In this document: in pieces, positions 32,301-49,700 of the stretch
Layout of the letters: each line of letters starts with the position of its first letter
How positions within the stretch are numbered: the stretch's first letter is position 1
Origin: Siphonodentalium dalli
Taxonomy: Eukaryota; Mollusca; Scaphopoda; Gadilida; Siphonodentaliidae
NCBI GenBank assembly: GCA_032622095.1
Contig: CP136069.1
Coordinates: 106,544,278-106,608,277, forward strand
Direction of reading: 5' to 3'
DNA: 64,000 nt
Position numbers and translations under genes: made by a program
Notes under the pieces: generated by a model
What the model was told of the DNA's origin: nothing
Databases searched by the model: none
Seen by the model: the letters and a program-made list of their open reading frames with translations, nothing else

Positions 32301-35300
32301 CACATACATATATAGGTCTCCACGCCACATACATCCATAGGTCTCCCCACCACATACATATATAGGTATCACCACCACATACATATATAGGTATCCCCAC
32401 CACATACATATATAGGTATCCCTACCACACACATATATAGGTATCCCCGCCACACACATATTTAGGTATCCCCACCACATACAGCTATAGGTATCCCCAC
32501 CACATACATATATAGGTATCCTCACCACACACATATATAGGTATCACCACCACATACATATATATGTATCCCCGCCACACACATATATAGGTATCCCCGC
32601 CACATACATATATAGGTATCCCCACCTCACACATCTATATGTATCCCCACCACATACATATATAGGTATCCCCACCACACACATATATATAGGTTTCCCC
32701 GCCACACACATATATAGGTATCCCCACCACACACATATATATAGGTATCCCCGCCACACACATATATAGGTATCCCCACCACATACATATATAGGTCTCC
32801 CCACCACATACATCTATAGGTATCACCATCATACACATCTATAGGTATCCCCACCACACACATATATAGGTATCACCACCACATACATATTTAGGTATCC
32901 CCACCACATACATATATAGGTATCCCCACCACATATATATATAGGTATCCCCAATACACACATCTATAGGTATCAGCACCACACACATCTATAGGTATTC
33001 CCACCACATACATATATAGGTATCCCCACCCCACACATTTATAGGTATCCCCGTCACATACCTATATAGGTATCACCACCACATATATATAGGTCTCCCC
33101 ACCACATACATCTATAGGTATCCCCACCACACACATCTATAGGTATCCCCACCCCACACATATATAGGTATCCCCACCACACACATAAATAGGTATCCCC
33201 ACCATACACATCTATAGGTATTCCCACCACATACATATATAGGTATCCCCACCACACACATATATATGTATCCCCGCCACATACATATATAGGTCTCCCC
33301 GCCACATACATATATAGGTATCCCCACCACACATCTATAGGTATCCCCACCACACACATATATTGGTCTCCCCACCACACACATATATAGGTATCACCGC
33401 CACATACATATATAGGTCTCCCGCCACATACATATATAGGTATACCCACCATACATCTATAGGTATACCCACCACACACATATATTGGTTTCCTCACCAC
33501 ACAAATATATAGGTATCCCTGCCACATACATATATAGGTCTCCCCACCACATACATATATAGGTATCACCACCACATACATATATAGGTATCCCCACCAC
33601 ATGCATATATAGGTATCCCCACCACACCCATATATTGGTAACCCCGCCACACACATATATAGGTATCCCCACCATATACATATATAGGTATCCTCACCAC
33701 ACACATATATAGGTATCCACGCCACATACATCCATAGGTCTCCCCACCACATACATATATAGGTATCACCACCACGTACATATATAGGTATCCCCACCAC
33801 ATACATATATAGGTACCCCTACCACACACATATATATGTATCCCCACCACACACATATATAGGTATCCCCACCACACACATATATAGGTATCCCCACCAT
33901 ACACATCTATAGGTATCCCCACCAAATACATATATAGGTATCCCAACCACACACATATATAGGTATCCCCACCACATACATATAGAGGTATCACCACCAC
34001 ACACATATAGGTATCCCCACTACATACATATAGGTATGCCCGCCACATACATATGGGTATCCCCACCACACACACATATATAGGTTTCCCCACCACAAGC
34101 ATATATAGGTATCCCCGCCACACACATATATAGGTATCCCCGCCACACACATATATAGGTATCCCCACCACACACATATATAGGTATCCCCGCCGCATAC
34201 ATATATAGGTATCCCCACCACACATATATAGGTATCCCCGCCACATACATATATAGGTCTCCCCGCCACATACATATATAGGTATCCCCACCACACATCT
34301 ATATGTATCCCCACCACACACATATATTGGTCTCCCCACCACACACATATATAGGTATCCCCGCCACATACATATATAGGTCTCCCGCCACATACATATA
34401 TAGGTATCCCCACCACACATCTATAGGTATCCCTGCCACATACATCTATAGGTCTCCCCACCACATACATATATAGGTATCATCACCACACACATATATA
34501 GGTATCCCCGCCACATACATCTATAGGTCTCCCCACCACATTCATATATAGGTATCACCACCACATACATATATAGGTATCCCCACCACATACATATATA
34601 GGTATCCCTACCACACACATATATAGGTATCCCAGCCACACACATATATAGGTATCCCCACCACATACATCTATAGGTATTCCCACCACATACATATATA
34701 GGTATCCTCACCACACACATATATAGGTATCACCACCACATACATATATATGTATCCCCGCCACACACATATATAGGTATCCCCGCCACATACATATTTA
34801 GGTATCCCCACCACACACATATATAGGTATCACCACCACATACATATATAGGTATCCCCACCACATACATATATAGGTATCCCCACCACATAAATATATA
34901 GGTATCCCCAATACACACATCTATAGGAATCCCCACCAGACACATATATAGGTATTCCCACCACATACATATATAGGTATCCCCACCCCAGACATTTGTA
35001 GGTATCCCCGCCACATACCTATATAGGTATCACCACCACATATATATAGGTCTCCCCACCACATACATATATAGGTATCCCCACCACACACATCTATAGG
35101 TATCCCCACCACACACATATATAGGTATCCCCACCACACACATATATAGGTATCCCCACCATACACATATATAGGTATCCCCACCACATACATATATAGG
35201 TATCCCAACCACACACATATATAGGTATCCCCACCACATACATATATAGGTATCACCACCACACACATATAGGTATTCCCACCACATACATATAGGTATC

Positions 35301-36880
35301 CCCGCCACATACATATAGGTATCCCCATCACACACACACATATAGGTCTCCCCACCACAAGCATATATAGGTATCCCCGCCACACACACATATAGGTATC
35401 CCCGCCACACACATATATAGGTATCCACACCACACACATATATAGGTATCCCCGCCACATACATATATAGGTCTCCCCGCCACATACATATATAGGTATC
35501 CCCACCACACATATATAGGTATCCCCACCACACACATATAGTGGACTCCCCACCACACACATATATTGGTATCCCCGCCACATACATATATAGGTCTCCC
35601 GCCACATACATATATAGGTATCCCCACCACACATCTATAGGTATACCCAACACACACATATATTGATCTCCTCACCACACAAATATATAGGTATCCCTGC
35701 CACATACATCTATAGGTCTCACCACCACATACATATATAGGTATCACCACCACATACATATATAGGTATCCCCACCACATACATATATAGGTATCCCCAC
35801 CACAACCATATATAGGTAACCCCGCCACACACATATATAGGTATCCCCACCATATACATATATAGGTATCCTCACCACACACATATATAGGTCTCCACGC
35901 CACATACATCCATAGGTCTCCCCCACCACATACATATATAGGTATCACCACCACATACATATATAGGTATCCCCACCACTATACATATATAGGTATCCCT
36001 ACCACACACATATATATGTATCCCCACCACACACATATATAGGTATCCCCACCACACACATATATAGGTATCCCCACCACATACATATAGAGGTATCACC
36101 ACCACACACATCTATAGGTATCCCCACCACATACATATAGGCATACCCGCCCACATACATATAGGTATCCCCACCACACACACATATATAGGTCTCCCCA
36201 CCACAAACATATATAGGTATCCCCGGCCACACACATATATAGGTATCCCCGCCACACACTATTATAGATATCCCCACCACACACATATATAGGTATCCCC
36301 GCCACATACAGATATAGGTCTCCCCGTCACATACATATATAGGTATCCCCACCACACATCTATAGGTATCCCCACCACACACATATATTTGTCTCCCCAC
36401 TACACACATATATAGGTATCCCCGCCACATACATATATAGGTCTCCCGCCACATAGATATATAGGTATCCCCACCACACATCTATAGGTATCCCCACCAC
36501 ATACATATATTGGTCTCCTCACCACACACATATATAGGTATCCCTGCCACATACATCTATCGGTCTCCCCACCACACACATATAAGGGTATCATCACCAC
36601 ACACGTATATAGGTATCCCCGCCACATACATCTATAGGTCTCCCCACCACATACATATATAGGTATCACCACCACATACATATATAGGTATCCCCACCAC
36701 ATACATATATAGGTATCCCCACCACATACATCTATAGGTATCCCCACCACATACATATATAGGTATCCCCACCACATACATATATAGGTATCCCCACCAC
36801 ATACATATATAGGTATTCCCCACCACATACATCTATTTGGTATCACCGCCACATACATCTATAGGTATCCCCACCACATA
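32300..36880. repeat. Third copy of array block C
   Basis: The order of unit variants matches about 11.7-16.1 kb. The ATCACCGCC marker lies at 33,393, which is 20,822 bp to the right of its copy at 12,571. The offset drifts to about 20,797 and then about 20,722 further right because of small internal losses of whole units. From about 35.92 kb onward this copy also carries scattered one-base insertions and deletions not seen in the other C copies. Confidence 0.75.
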
Positions 36881-39800
36881 CATCTATAGGTCTCCCGCCA
36901 CACACATATATAGGTATCCCCACGACACACATATATAGGTATCACCACCACACACATATATAGGTATCCCCGCCAAATCCATATATAGGTATCCCCACCA
37001 CATACATATATAGGTATCACCACCACACACATATATAGGTATCCTCACCACATACATATATAGGTATCCCACCACATACATCTATAGGTATCCCAACCAC
37101 ACACACATATAGGTATCCCCACCACATACATTTATAGGTATCCCCACCACATACATATATAGGTATCCCCCACCACATACATATATATGTATCCCCACCA
37201 AACACATATATAGGTATCCCCACCACATACATCTATATGTATCCCCACCACACACATATATAGGTATCCCCACCACATACATATATATGTATCCCCACCA
37301 CACACATCTATAGGTATCCCCACCACACACATCTATAGGTATCCCCACCACACACATCTATAGGTATCCCCACCACATAAATATGTAGGTATCCCCACCA
37401 TATACATATATAGGTATACCCACCACACACTATATAGGTATCCCCACCACATACTATATAGGTCTCCACGCCACATACATCCATAGGTCTCCCCACCACA
37501 TACATATATAGGTATCACCACCACATACATATATAGGTATCCCACCACATACATATATAGGTTATCCCTACCACACACATATATAGGTATCCCCGCCACA
37601 CACATATATAGGTATCCCCACCACATACATCTATAGGTATCCCCACCTCATACATATATAGGTATCCTCACCACACACATATATAGGTTATCGCCACCAC
37701 ATACATATATAGGTATCACCGCCACACACATATATAGGTATCCCCGCCACATATATATATAGATATCCCCACCACACACATATATATAGGTATCCCCGCC
37801 ACACACATATATAGGTATCCCCACAACAAAAATATATATAGGTATCCCCGCCACATACAATATATAGGTCTCCCCACCACATACATCTATAGGTAACCCC
37901 ACCATACACATTTATAGGTATCCCCACCACACACATATATAGGTATCACCACCACATACATATATAGGTATCCCCACCACATACATATATAGGTATCCGT
38001 ACCACATAAATATATAGGTATCCCCAATACACACATCTATAGGTATCCCCACCACACACATCTATAGGTATTCCCACCACATACATATATAGGTATCCCC
38101 ACCCCACACATTTATAGGTATCCCCGCCACATACATATATAGGTATCACCACCACACACATATATAGGTCTCTCCACCACATACATCTATAGGTATCCCA
38201 ACCACACACATTTATAGGTATCCACACCACCCACATATATAGGTATCCCACCATACACATCTATAGGTATCCCCACCACATACATATATAGGTATCCCAA
38301 CCACACACATATATAGGTATCCCCACCACATAATCATATAGGTATCACACCACACACATATAGGTATCCCGCCACATACATATAGGTATCCCCACCACAC
38401 ACACATATAGGTCTCCCCACCACAAGCATATATAGGTATCCCCGCCACACACATATATAGGTATCCCCGCCACACACATATATAGGTATCCCCACCACGC
38501 ACATATATAGGTATCCCCGCCACATACATATATAGGTCTCCCCGCCACATACATATATAGGTATCCCCACCACACTTCTATAGGTATCCCTACCACACAC
38601 ATATATTGGTCTCCCACCACACACATATATAGGTATCCCGCCACATACATATATAGGTCTCCCCCCACATACATATATAGGTATCCCCACCACACATCTA
38701 TAGGTATCCCCACCACACACATATATTGGTCTCCTCACCACACACATATATAGGTATCCCTGCCACATACATCTATAGGTCTCCCCACCACACACATATA
38801 TAGGTATCATCACCACACACATATATAGGTCTCCTCGCCACATACATCTATAGGTCTCCCCACCACATACATATATAGGGTACAACCACAACATACATAT
38901 ATAGGTATCCCCACCACATACATATATAGGTATCCCTACCACACACATATATAAGTATCCCCACCACACACAGCTATAGGTATCCCCACCACACACATCT
39001 ATAGGTATCCCCACCACACACATCTATAGGTATCCCAACCACATAAATATGTAGGTATCCCCACCACATACATTTATAGGTATCCCCACCACATACATAT
39101 ATAGGTATCCTCACCACACACATATATAGGTATCACCACCACATACATATATAGGTATCCCCGCCACACACATATATAGGTATCCCCGCCACATACATAT
39201 ATAGGTATCCCCACCACACACATCTATAGATATCCCACCACATTCATCTATAGTATCCCCACCACATACATATATATGTATGCTCACCACACACATATAT
39301 AGGTATCACCACCACATACATATATAGGTATCACCACCACATACATATATAGGTATCCCCACCAGACCCATATATAGGTATCCCCACCACACACATATAT
39401 ATAGGTATCCCCGCACACACATATATAGGTATCCCCACCACATACATAATTATGTCTCCCCACCACATACATCTATAGGTATCCCACCACACACATCTAT
39501 AGGTATCCCCACCACACACATATATAGGTATCACCACCACATACATATATAGGTATCCCCACCACATACATCTATAGGTATCCCCACCACATACATCTAT
39601 AGGTATCACACCACACACATCTATAGGTATCCCCACCACACACATATATAGGTATCACCACCACATACATATATAGGTATCCCCACCACATACATCTATA
39701 GGTATCCCCACCACATAAATATATAGGTATCCCCACCACACACATATATAGGTATCCCCACCACACACATCTATAGGTATCCCCACCACATACATATATA

Positions 39801-40160
39801 GGTATCCCCCACCACACACATTTATAGGTATCACCGCCACATACATATAGGTATCACCACCACACACATATATAGGTCTCCCCACCACATACGTCTATAG
39901 GTATCCCGACCACACACATCTATAGGTATCCCCACCACACACATATATAGGTATCCCCACCATACACATATATAGGTATCCCCACCACATACATATATAG
40001 GTATCCCAACCACACACATATATAGGTATCCCTACCACATACATATATAGGTATCACAACCACACACATATTGGTATCCCCACCACATACATATAGGTAT
40101 CCCTGCCACATACATATAGGTATCCCCACCACACACACATATATAGGTCTCCCCCAACCA
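35920..40160. other. Cluster of single-base indels (probable low-quality assembly)
   Basis: Within this interval many units differ from paralogous copies by one inserted or deleted base. Examples are TCTCCCCCACC near 35,920, CCACTATACAT near 35,978, CCGCCCACAT near 36,150, CCCCGGCCAC near 36,225, ATAAGGGTATC near 36,585, ATTCCCCACC near 36,815, CTATTTGGTA near 36,836, GGTTATCCC near 37,562, ATAGGGTACAACC near 38,880, CTATAGTATCC near 39,253 and GTCTCCCCCAACC near 40,150. Equivalent copies at 15.1-16.0, 20.1-22.5, 44.0-46.6 and 24.7 kb lack them. Homopolymer-length and one-base errors of this kind are typical of unpolished long-read consensus. Real mutation is possible but does not explain why they cluster. 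Confidence 0.7.
36880..39300. repeat. Array block D, second large copy (indel-rich)
   Basis: The CCCCACGACACAC marker is at 36,918, and the following variants match 20.1-22.5 kb and 44.0-46.6 kb. It differs from those copies by many single-base indels, for example near 37,069, 37,170, 37,435, 37,540, 37,562, 37,690, 37,860, 38,335, 38,630, 38,880 and 39,253. Otherwise it is the same class of sequence. Confidence 0.75.
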
Positions 40161-42600
40161 CAAGCATATATAGGTATCCCCGCCACACACATATATAGGT
40201 ATCCCCGCCACACACATATATAGGTATCCCCACCACACACATATATAGGTATCCCCGCCACACACATTTATAGGTATCCCCGCCACATACATATATAGGT
40301 ATCACCACCACACACATATATAGGTCACAGCCACACACATATAGGTATCCCCACCACATACATATAGGTATCCCCGCCACATACATATAGGTATCCCCAC
40401 CACACACACATATATAGGTCTCCCCACCACAAGCATATATAGGTATCCCCGCCACACACATATATAGGTATCCCCGCCACACACATATATAGGTATCCCC
40501 ACCACACACATATATAGGTATTCCCGCCACATACATATATAGGTCTTCCCGCCACATACATATATAGGTATCCCCACCACACATCTATAGGTATCCCCAC
40601 CACACACATATATTGGTCTCCCCACCATACACATATATAGGTATTCCCGCCACATACATATATAGGTCTCCCCGCCACATACATATAAAGGTATCCCCAC
40701 CACACATCTATAGGTATCCCCACCACACACATATATTGGTCTCCTCACCACACACATATATAGGTAGCCCTGCCACATACATCTATAGGTAGCCCCACCA
40801 CATACATATATAGGTATCCCTACCACACACATATATAGGTATCCCCACCACACACATCTATAGGTATCCCCACCACACACATCTATAGGTATTCCCACCA
40901 CACACATCTAAAGGTATCCCCACCACATAAATATGTAGGTATCCCCACCATATACATATATAGGTATCCCCACCACACACATATATAGGTATCCCCACCA
41001 CATACATATATAGGTCTCCACGCCACATACATCCATAGGTCTCCCCACCACATACATATATAGGTATCACCACCACATACATCTATAGGTATCCCCACCA
41101 CACACATCTATAGGTACCCCCTCCACACACATATATAGGTATCACCACCACACACATATATAGGTATCCCCACCACACACATATATAGGTATCCCCACCA
41201 CACACATCTATAGGTATCCCCACCACATACATATATAGGTATCCCCACCACACACATTTATAGGTATCCCCGCCACATACATATATAGGTATCACCACCA
41301 CACACATATATAGGTCTCCCCACCACATACGTCTATAGGTATCCCGACCACACACATCTATAGGTATCCCCACCACACACATATATAGGTATCCCCACCA
41401 TACACATATATAGGTATCCCCACCACATACATATATAGGTATCCCAACCACACACATATATAGGTATCCCTACCACATACATATATAGGTATCACAACCA
41501 CACACATATTGGTATCCCCACCACATACATATAGGTATCCTCGCCACATACATATAGGTATCCCCACCACATACACATATATAGGTCTCCCCAACCACAA
41601 GCATATATAGGTATCCCCGCCACACACATATATAGGTATCCCCGCCACACACATATATAGGTATCCCCACCACACACATATATAGGTATCCCCGCCACAC
41701 ACATTTATAGGTATCCCCGCCACATACATATATAGGTATCACCACCACACACATATATAGGTCACAACCACACACATATAGGTATCCCCACCACATACAT
41801 ATAGGTATCCCCGCCACATACATATAGGTATCCCCACCACACACACATATATAGGTCTCTCCACCACAAGCATATATAGGTATCCCCGCCACACACATAT
41901 ATAGGTATCCCCGCAACACACATATATAGGTATCCCCACCACACACATATATAGGTATTCCCGCCACATACATATATAGGTCTCCCCGCCACATACATAT
42001 ATAGGTATCCCCACCACACATCTATAGGTATCCCCACCACACACATATATTGGTCTCCCCACCATACACATATATAGGTATTCCCGCCACATACATATAT
42101 AGGTCTCCCCGCCACATACATATATAGGTATCACCACCACACATCTATAGGTATCCCCACCACACACATATATTGGTCTCCTCACCACACACATATATAG
42201 GTAGCCCTGCCACATACATCTATAGGTAGCCCCACCACATACATATATAGGTATCCCTACCACACACATATATAGGTATCCCCACCACACACATCTATAG
42301 GTATCCCCACCACACACATCTATAGGTATTCCCACCACACACATCTAAAGGTATCCCCACCACATAAATATGTAGGTATCCCCACCATATACATATATAG
42401 GTATCCCCACCACACACATATATAGGTATCCCCACCACATACATATATAGGTCTCCACGCCACATACATCCATAGGTCTCCCCACCACATACATATATAG
42501 GTATCACCACCACATACATCTATAGGTATCCCCACCACACACATCTATATGTACCCCCTCCACACACATATATAGGTATCACCACCACACACATATATAG
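39300..42600. repeat. 1,437-bp higher-order repeat, middle cluster
   Basis: Two copies of the 1,437-bp higher-order repeat are present. The junction marker lies at 40,324, where it reads GTCACAGCC by one substitution, and at 41,761, exactly 1,437 bp further on. The cluster ends at a CCCAGCC linker variant near 42,630, as in the 22.9-31.2 kb cluster. Confidence 0.8.
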
Positions 42601-45600
42601 GTATCACTACCACATACATATATAGGTATCCCAGCCACACACATCTATAGGTATCCCCACCACATACTTATATAGGTATCCCCGCCACACACATATATAG
42701 GTATCCCCACCACACACATATATAGGTATACTCGCCACACACATATATAGGTATCACCACCACACATATATATAGGTATCCCCACCACATACATATATAG
42801 GTATCCACACCACACATATATATAGGTATCCCCACCACACATATATATAGGTATCCCCACCACATACAAATATAGGTATCCCCAACACACATCTATAGGT
42901 ATCCCCAGCACATACATATATAGGTATCACCGCCACACACATATATAGGTATCCCCACCATATACATATATAGGTATCCTCACCACACACATATATAGGT
43001 CTCCACGCCACATACATCCATAGGTCTCCCCACCACATACATATATAGGTATCACCACCACATACATATATAGGTATCCCCACCACATACATATATAGGT
43101 ATCCCTACCACACACATATATATGTATTCCCACCACACACATATATAGGTATCCCCACCACACACATATATAGGTATCCCCACCACATATATATAGAGGT
43201 ATCACCACCACACACATCTATAGGTATCCCCACCACATACATATAGGTATACCCGCCACATACATATAGGTATCCCCACACACACACATATATAGGTCTC
43301 CCCACCACAAACATATATAGGTATCCCCGCCACACACATATATAGGTATCCCCGCCACACACATATATAGATATCCCCACCACACACATATATAGGTATC
43401 CTCGCCACATACATATATAGGTCTCCCCGCCACATACATATATAGGTATCCCCACCACACATCTATAGGTATCCCCACCACACACATATATTGGTCTCCC
43501 CACCACACACATATATAGGTATCCCCGCCAGATACATATATAGGTCTCCCGCCACATACATATATAGGTATCCCCACCACACATCTATAGGTATCCCCAC
43601 CACATACATATATTGGTCTCCTCACCACACACATATATAGGTATCCCTGCCACATACATCTATCGGTCTCCCCACCACACACATATATAGGTATCATCAC
43701 CACACACATATATAGGTATCCCCGGCACATACATCTATAGGTCTCCCCACCACATACATATATAGGTATCACCACCACATACATATATAGGTATCCCCAC
43801 CACATACATATATAGGTATCCCCACCACATACATCTATAGGTATCCCCACCACATACATATATAGGTATCCCCACCACATACATATATAGGTATCCCCAC
43901 CACATACATATATAGGTATCCCCACCACATACATCTATTGGTATCACCGCCACATACATCTATAGGTATCCCCACCACATACATCTATAGGTCTCCCGCC
44001 ACACACATATATAGGTATCCCCACGACACACATATATAGGTATCACCACCACACACATATATAGGTATCCCCGCCAAATCCATATATAGGTATCCCCACC
44101 ACACACATATATAGGTATCCTCACCACATACATATATAGGTATCCCCACCACATACATCTATAGGTATCCCAACCACACACATATATAGGTATCCCCACC
44201 ACATACATTTATAGGTATCCCCACCACATACATATATAGGTATCCCCACCACATACATATATATGTATCCCCACCAAACACATATATAGGTATCCCCACC
44301 ACATACATCTATATGTATCCCCACCACACACATATATAGGTATCCCCACCACATACATATATATGTATCCCCACCACACACATATATAGGTATCCCCACC
44401 ACACACATCTATAGGTATCCCCACCACACACATCTATAGGTATCCCCACCACATAAATATGTAGGTATCCCCACCATATACATATATAGGTATACCCACC
44501 ACACACATATATAGGTATCCCCACCACATACATATATAGGTATTCCCACCACATACATCTATAGGTATCCCCACCACACACATCTATAGGTATCCCCACC
44601 ACATAAATATGTAGGTATCCCCACCATATACATATATAGGTATACCCACCACACACATATATAGGTATCCCCACCACATACTATATAGGTCTCCACGCCA
44701 CATACATCCATAGGTCTCCCCACCACATACATATATAGGTATCACCACCACATACATATATAGGTATCCCCACCACATACATATATAGGTATCCCTACCA
44801 CACACATATATAGGTATCCCCGCCACAAACATATATAGGTATCCCCACCACATACATCTATAGGTATCCCCACCTCATACATATATAGGTATCCTCACCA
44901 CACACATATATAGGTATCGCCACCACATACATATATAGGTATCACCGCCACACACATATATAGGTATCCCCGCCACATATATATATAGATATCCCCACCA
45001 CACACATATATATAGGTATCCCCGCCACACACATATATAGGTATCCCCACAACACACATATATATAGGTATCCCCGCCACATACATATATAGGTCTCCCC
45101 ACCACATACATCTATAGGTAACCCCACCATACACATCTATAGGTATCCCCACCACACACATATATAGGTATCACCACCACATACATATATAGGTATCCCC
45201 ACCACATACATATATAGGTATCCCTACCAAATAAATATATAGGTATCCCCAATACACACATCTATAGGTATCCCCACCACACACATCTATAGGTATTCCC
45301 ACCACATACATATATAGGTATCCCCACCCCACACATTTATAGGTATCCCCGCCACATACATATATAGGTATCACCACCACACACATATATAGGTCTCTCC
45401 ACCACATACATCTATAGGTATCCCAACCACACACATTTATAGGTATCCACACCACACACATATATAGGTATCCCCACCATACACATCTATAGGTATCCCC
45501 ACCACATACATATATAGGTATCCCAACCACACACATATATAGGTATCCCCACCACATACATATATAGGTATCACCACCACACACATATAGGTATCCCCGC

Positions 45601-46700
45601 CACATACATATAGGTATCCCCACCACACACACATATAGGTCTCCCCACCACAAGCATATATAGGTATCCCCGCCACACACATATATAGGTATCCCCGCCA
45701 CACACATATATAGGTATCCCCACCACGCACATATATAGGTATCCCCGCCACATACATATAAAGGTCTCCCCGCCACATACATATATAGGTATCCCCACCA
45801 CACTTCTATAGGTATCCCCACCACACACATATATTGGTCTCCCCACCACACACATATATAGGTATCCCCGCCACATACATATATAGGTCTCCCCCCACAT
45901 ACATATATAGGTATCCCCACCACACATCTATAGGTATCCCCACCACACACATATATTGGTCTCCTCACCACACACATATATAGGTATCCCTGCCACATAC
46001 ATCTATAGGTCTCCCCACCACACACATATATAGGTATCATCACCACACACATATATAGGTCTCCTCGCCACATACATCTATAGGTCTCCCCACCACATAC
46101 ATATATAGGTACAACCACCACATACATATATAGGTATCCCCACCACATACATATATAGGTATCCCTACCACACACATATATAAGTATCCCCACCACACAC
46201 AGCTATAGGTATCCCCACCACACACATCTATAGGTATCCCCACCACACACATCTATAGGTATCCCAACCACATAAATATGTAGGTATCCCCACCACATAC
46301 ATTTATAGGTATCCCCACCACATACATATATAGGTATCCTCACCACACACATATATAGGTATCACCACCACATACATATATAGGTATCCCCGCCACACAC
46401 ATATATAGGTATCCCCGCCACATACATATATAGGTATCCCCACCACACACATCTATAGATATCCCACCACATACATCTATAGGTATCCCCACCACATACA
46501 TATATATGTATCCTCACCACACACATATATAGGTATCACCACCACATACATATATAGGTATCACCACCACATACATATATAGGTATCCCCACCAGACCCA
46601 TATATAGGTATCCCCACCACACACATATATATAGGTATCCCCGCCACACACATATATAGGTATCCCCACCACATACATAATTAGGTCTCCCCACCACATA
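42600..46700. repeat. Linker segment plus third D block
   Basis: The segment starts with the CCCAGCC linker (near 42,630) and TATACTCGCC (near 42,729), passes through C-like units, and reaches the CCCCACGACACAC marker at 44,019, followed by D-type units to about 46.7 kb. Around 44.45-44.68 kb a run of about 185 bp (AAATATGTAGG, CCATATACATATATAGG, TATACCC) occurs twice in succession, so a further small duplication is present. The longest stop-free - strand run of the window (45,171-46,196) lies here and is a by-product of the repeat. Confidence 0.7.
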
Positions 46701-49700
46701 CATCTATAGGTATCCCCACCACACACATCTATAGGTATCCCCACCACACACATATATAGGTATCACCACCACATACATATATAGGTATCCCCACCACATA
46801 CATCTATAGGTATCCCCACCACATACATCTATAGGTATCACCACCACACACATCTATAGGTATCCCCACCACACACATATATAGGTATCACCACCACATA
46901 CATATATAGGTATCCCCACCACATACATATATAGGTATCCCCACCACATAAATATATAGGTATCCCCACCACACACATATATAGGTATCCCACCACACAC
47001 ATCTTTAGGTATCCCCACCACATACATATATAGGTATCCCCACCACACACATTTATAGGTATCCCCGCCACATACATATATAGGTATCACCACCACACAC
47101 ATATATAGGTCTCCCCACCACATACGTCTATAGGTATCCCGACCACACACATCTATAGGTATCCCCACCACACACATATATAGGTATCCCCACCATACAC
47201 ATATATAGGTATCCCTACCACATACATATATAGGTATCACAACCACACACATATTGGTATCCCCACCACATACATATAGGTATCCCCGCCACATACATAT
47301 AGGTATCCCCACCACACACACATATATAGGTCTCCCCAACCACAAGCATATATAGATATCCCCGCCACACACATATATAGGTATCCCCGCAACACACATA
47401 TATAGGTATCCCCACCACACACATATATAGGTATCCCCGCCACACACATTTATAGGTATCCCCGCCACATACATATATAGGTATCACCACCACACACATA
47501 TATAGGTCACAACCACACACATATAGGTATCCCCACCACATACATATAGGTATCCCCGCCACATACATATAGGTATCCCCACCACACACACATATATAGG
47601 TCTCCCCACCACAAGCATATATAGGTATCCCCGCCACACACATATATAGGTATCCCCGCCACACACATATATAGGTATCCCCACCACACACATATATAGG
47701 TATTCCCGCCACATACATATATAGGTCTCCCCGCCACATACATATATAGGTATCCCCACCACACATCTATAGGTATCCCCACCACACACATATATTGGTC
47801 TCCCCACCATACACATATATAGGTATTCCCGCCACATACATATATAGGTCTCCCCGCCACATACATATATAGGTATCCCCACCACACATCTATAGGTATC
47901 CCGACCACACACATATATTGGTCTCCTCACCACACACATATATAGGTAGCCCTGCCACATACATCTATAGGTAGCCCCACCACATACATATATAGGTATC
48001 CCTACCACACACATATATAGGTATCCCCACCACACACATCTATAGGTATCCCCACCACACACATCTATAGGTATTCCCACCACACACATCTAAAGGTATC
48101 CCCACCATATACATATATAGGTATCCCCACCACACATATATAGGTATCCCCACCACATACATATATAGGTATCCCCACCACATACATATATAGGTCTCCA
48201 CGCCACATACATCCATAGGTCTCCCCACCACATACATATATAGGTATCACCACCACATACATCTATAGGTATTCCCACCACACACATCTATAGGTACCCC
48301 CTCCACACACATATATAGGTATCACCACCACACACATATATAGGTATCCCCACCACACACATATATAGGTATCCCCACCACACACATCTATAGGTATCCC
48401 CACCACATACATATATAGGTATCCCCACCACACACATTTATAGGTATCACCGCCACATACATATATAGGTATCACCACCACACACATATATAGGTCTCCC
48501 CACCACATACGTCTATAGGTATCCCGACCACACACATCTATAGGTATCCCCACCACACACATATATAGGTATCCCCACCATACACATATATAGGTATCCC
48601 CACCACATACATATATAGGTATCCCAACCACACACATATATAGGTATCCCTACCACATACATATATAGGTATCACAACCACACACATATTGGTATCCCCA
48701 CCACATACATATAGGTATCCCCGCCACATACATATAGGTATCCCCACCACACACACATATATAGGTCTCCCCAACCACAAGCATATATAGGTATCCCCGC
48801 CACACACATATATAGGTATCCCCGCCACACACATATATAGGTATCCCCACCACACACATATATATGTATTCCCGCCACACACATTTATAGGTATCCCCGC
48901 CACATACATATATAGGTATCACCACCACACACATATATAGGTCACAACCACACACATATAGGTATCCCCACCACATACATATAGATATCCCCGCCACATA
49001 CATATAGGTATCCCCACCACACACACATATATAGGTCTCCCCACCACAAGCATATATAGGTATCCCCGCCACACATATATAGGTATCCCCGCCACACACA
49101 TATATAGGTATCCCCACCACACACATATATAGGTATTCCCGCCACATACATATATAGGTCTCACCGCCACATACATATATAGGTATCCCCACCACACATC
49201 TATAGGTATCCCCACCACACACATATATTGGTCTCCCCACCATACACATATATAGGTATTCCCGCCACATACATATATAGGTCTCCCCGCCACATACATA
49301 TATAGGTATCCCCACCACACATCTATAGGTATCCCCACCACACACATATATTGGTCTCCTCACCACACACATATATAGGTAGCCCTGCCACATACATCTA
49401 TAGGTAGCCCCACCACATACATATATAGGTATCCCTACCACACACATATATAGGTATCCCCACCACACACATCTATAGGTATCCCCACCACACACATCTA
49501 TAGGTATTCCCACCACACACATCTAAAGGTATCCCCACCACATAAATATGTAGGTATCCCCACCATATACATATATAGGTATCCCCACCACACACATTTA
49601 TAGGTATCCCCGCCACATACATATATAGGTATCACCACCACACACATATATAGGTCTCCCCACCACATACGTCTATAGGTATCCCGACCACACACATCTA

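Noticed and set aside
45171..46196. 341-codon - strand reading frame, and dozens of 60-290-codon ones like it across the array
   Set aside because: They follow from the 25-bp unit having no stop on the - strand in any frame. Overlapping frames encode the same circular pattern, and starts and stops sit at random unit variants. There are no independent signs of a gene.
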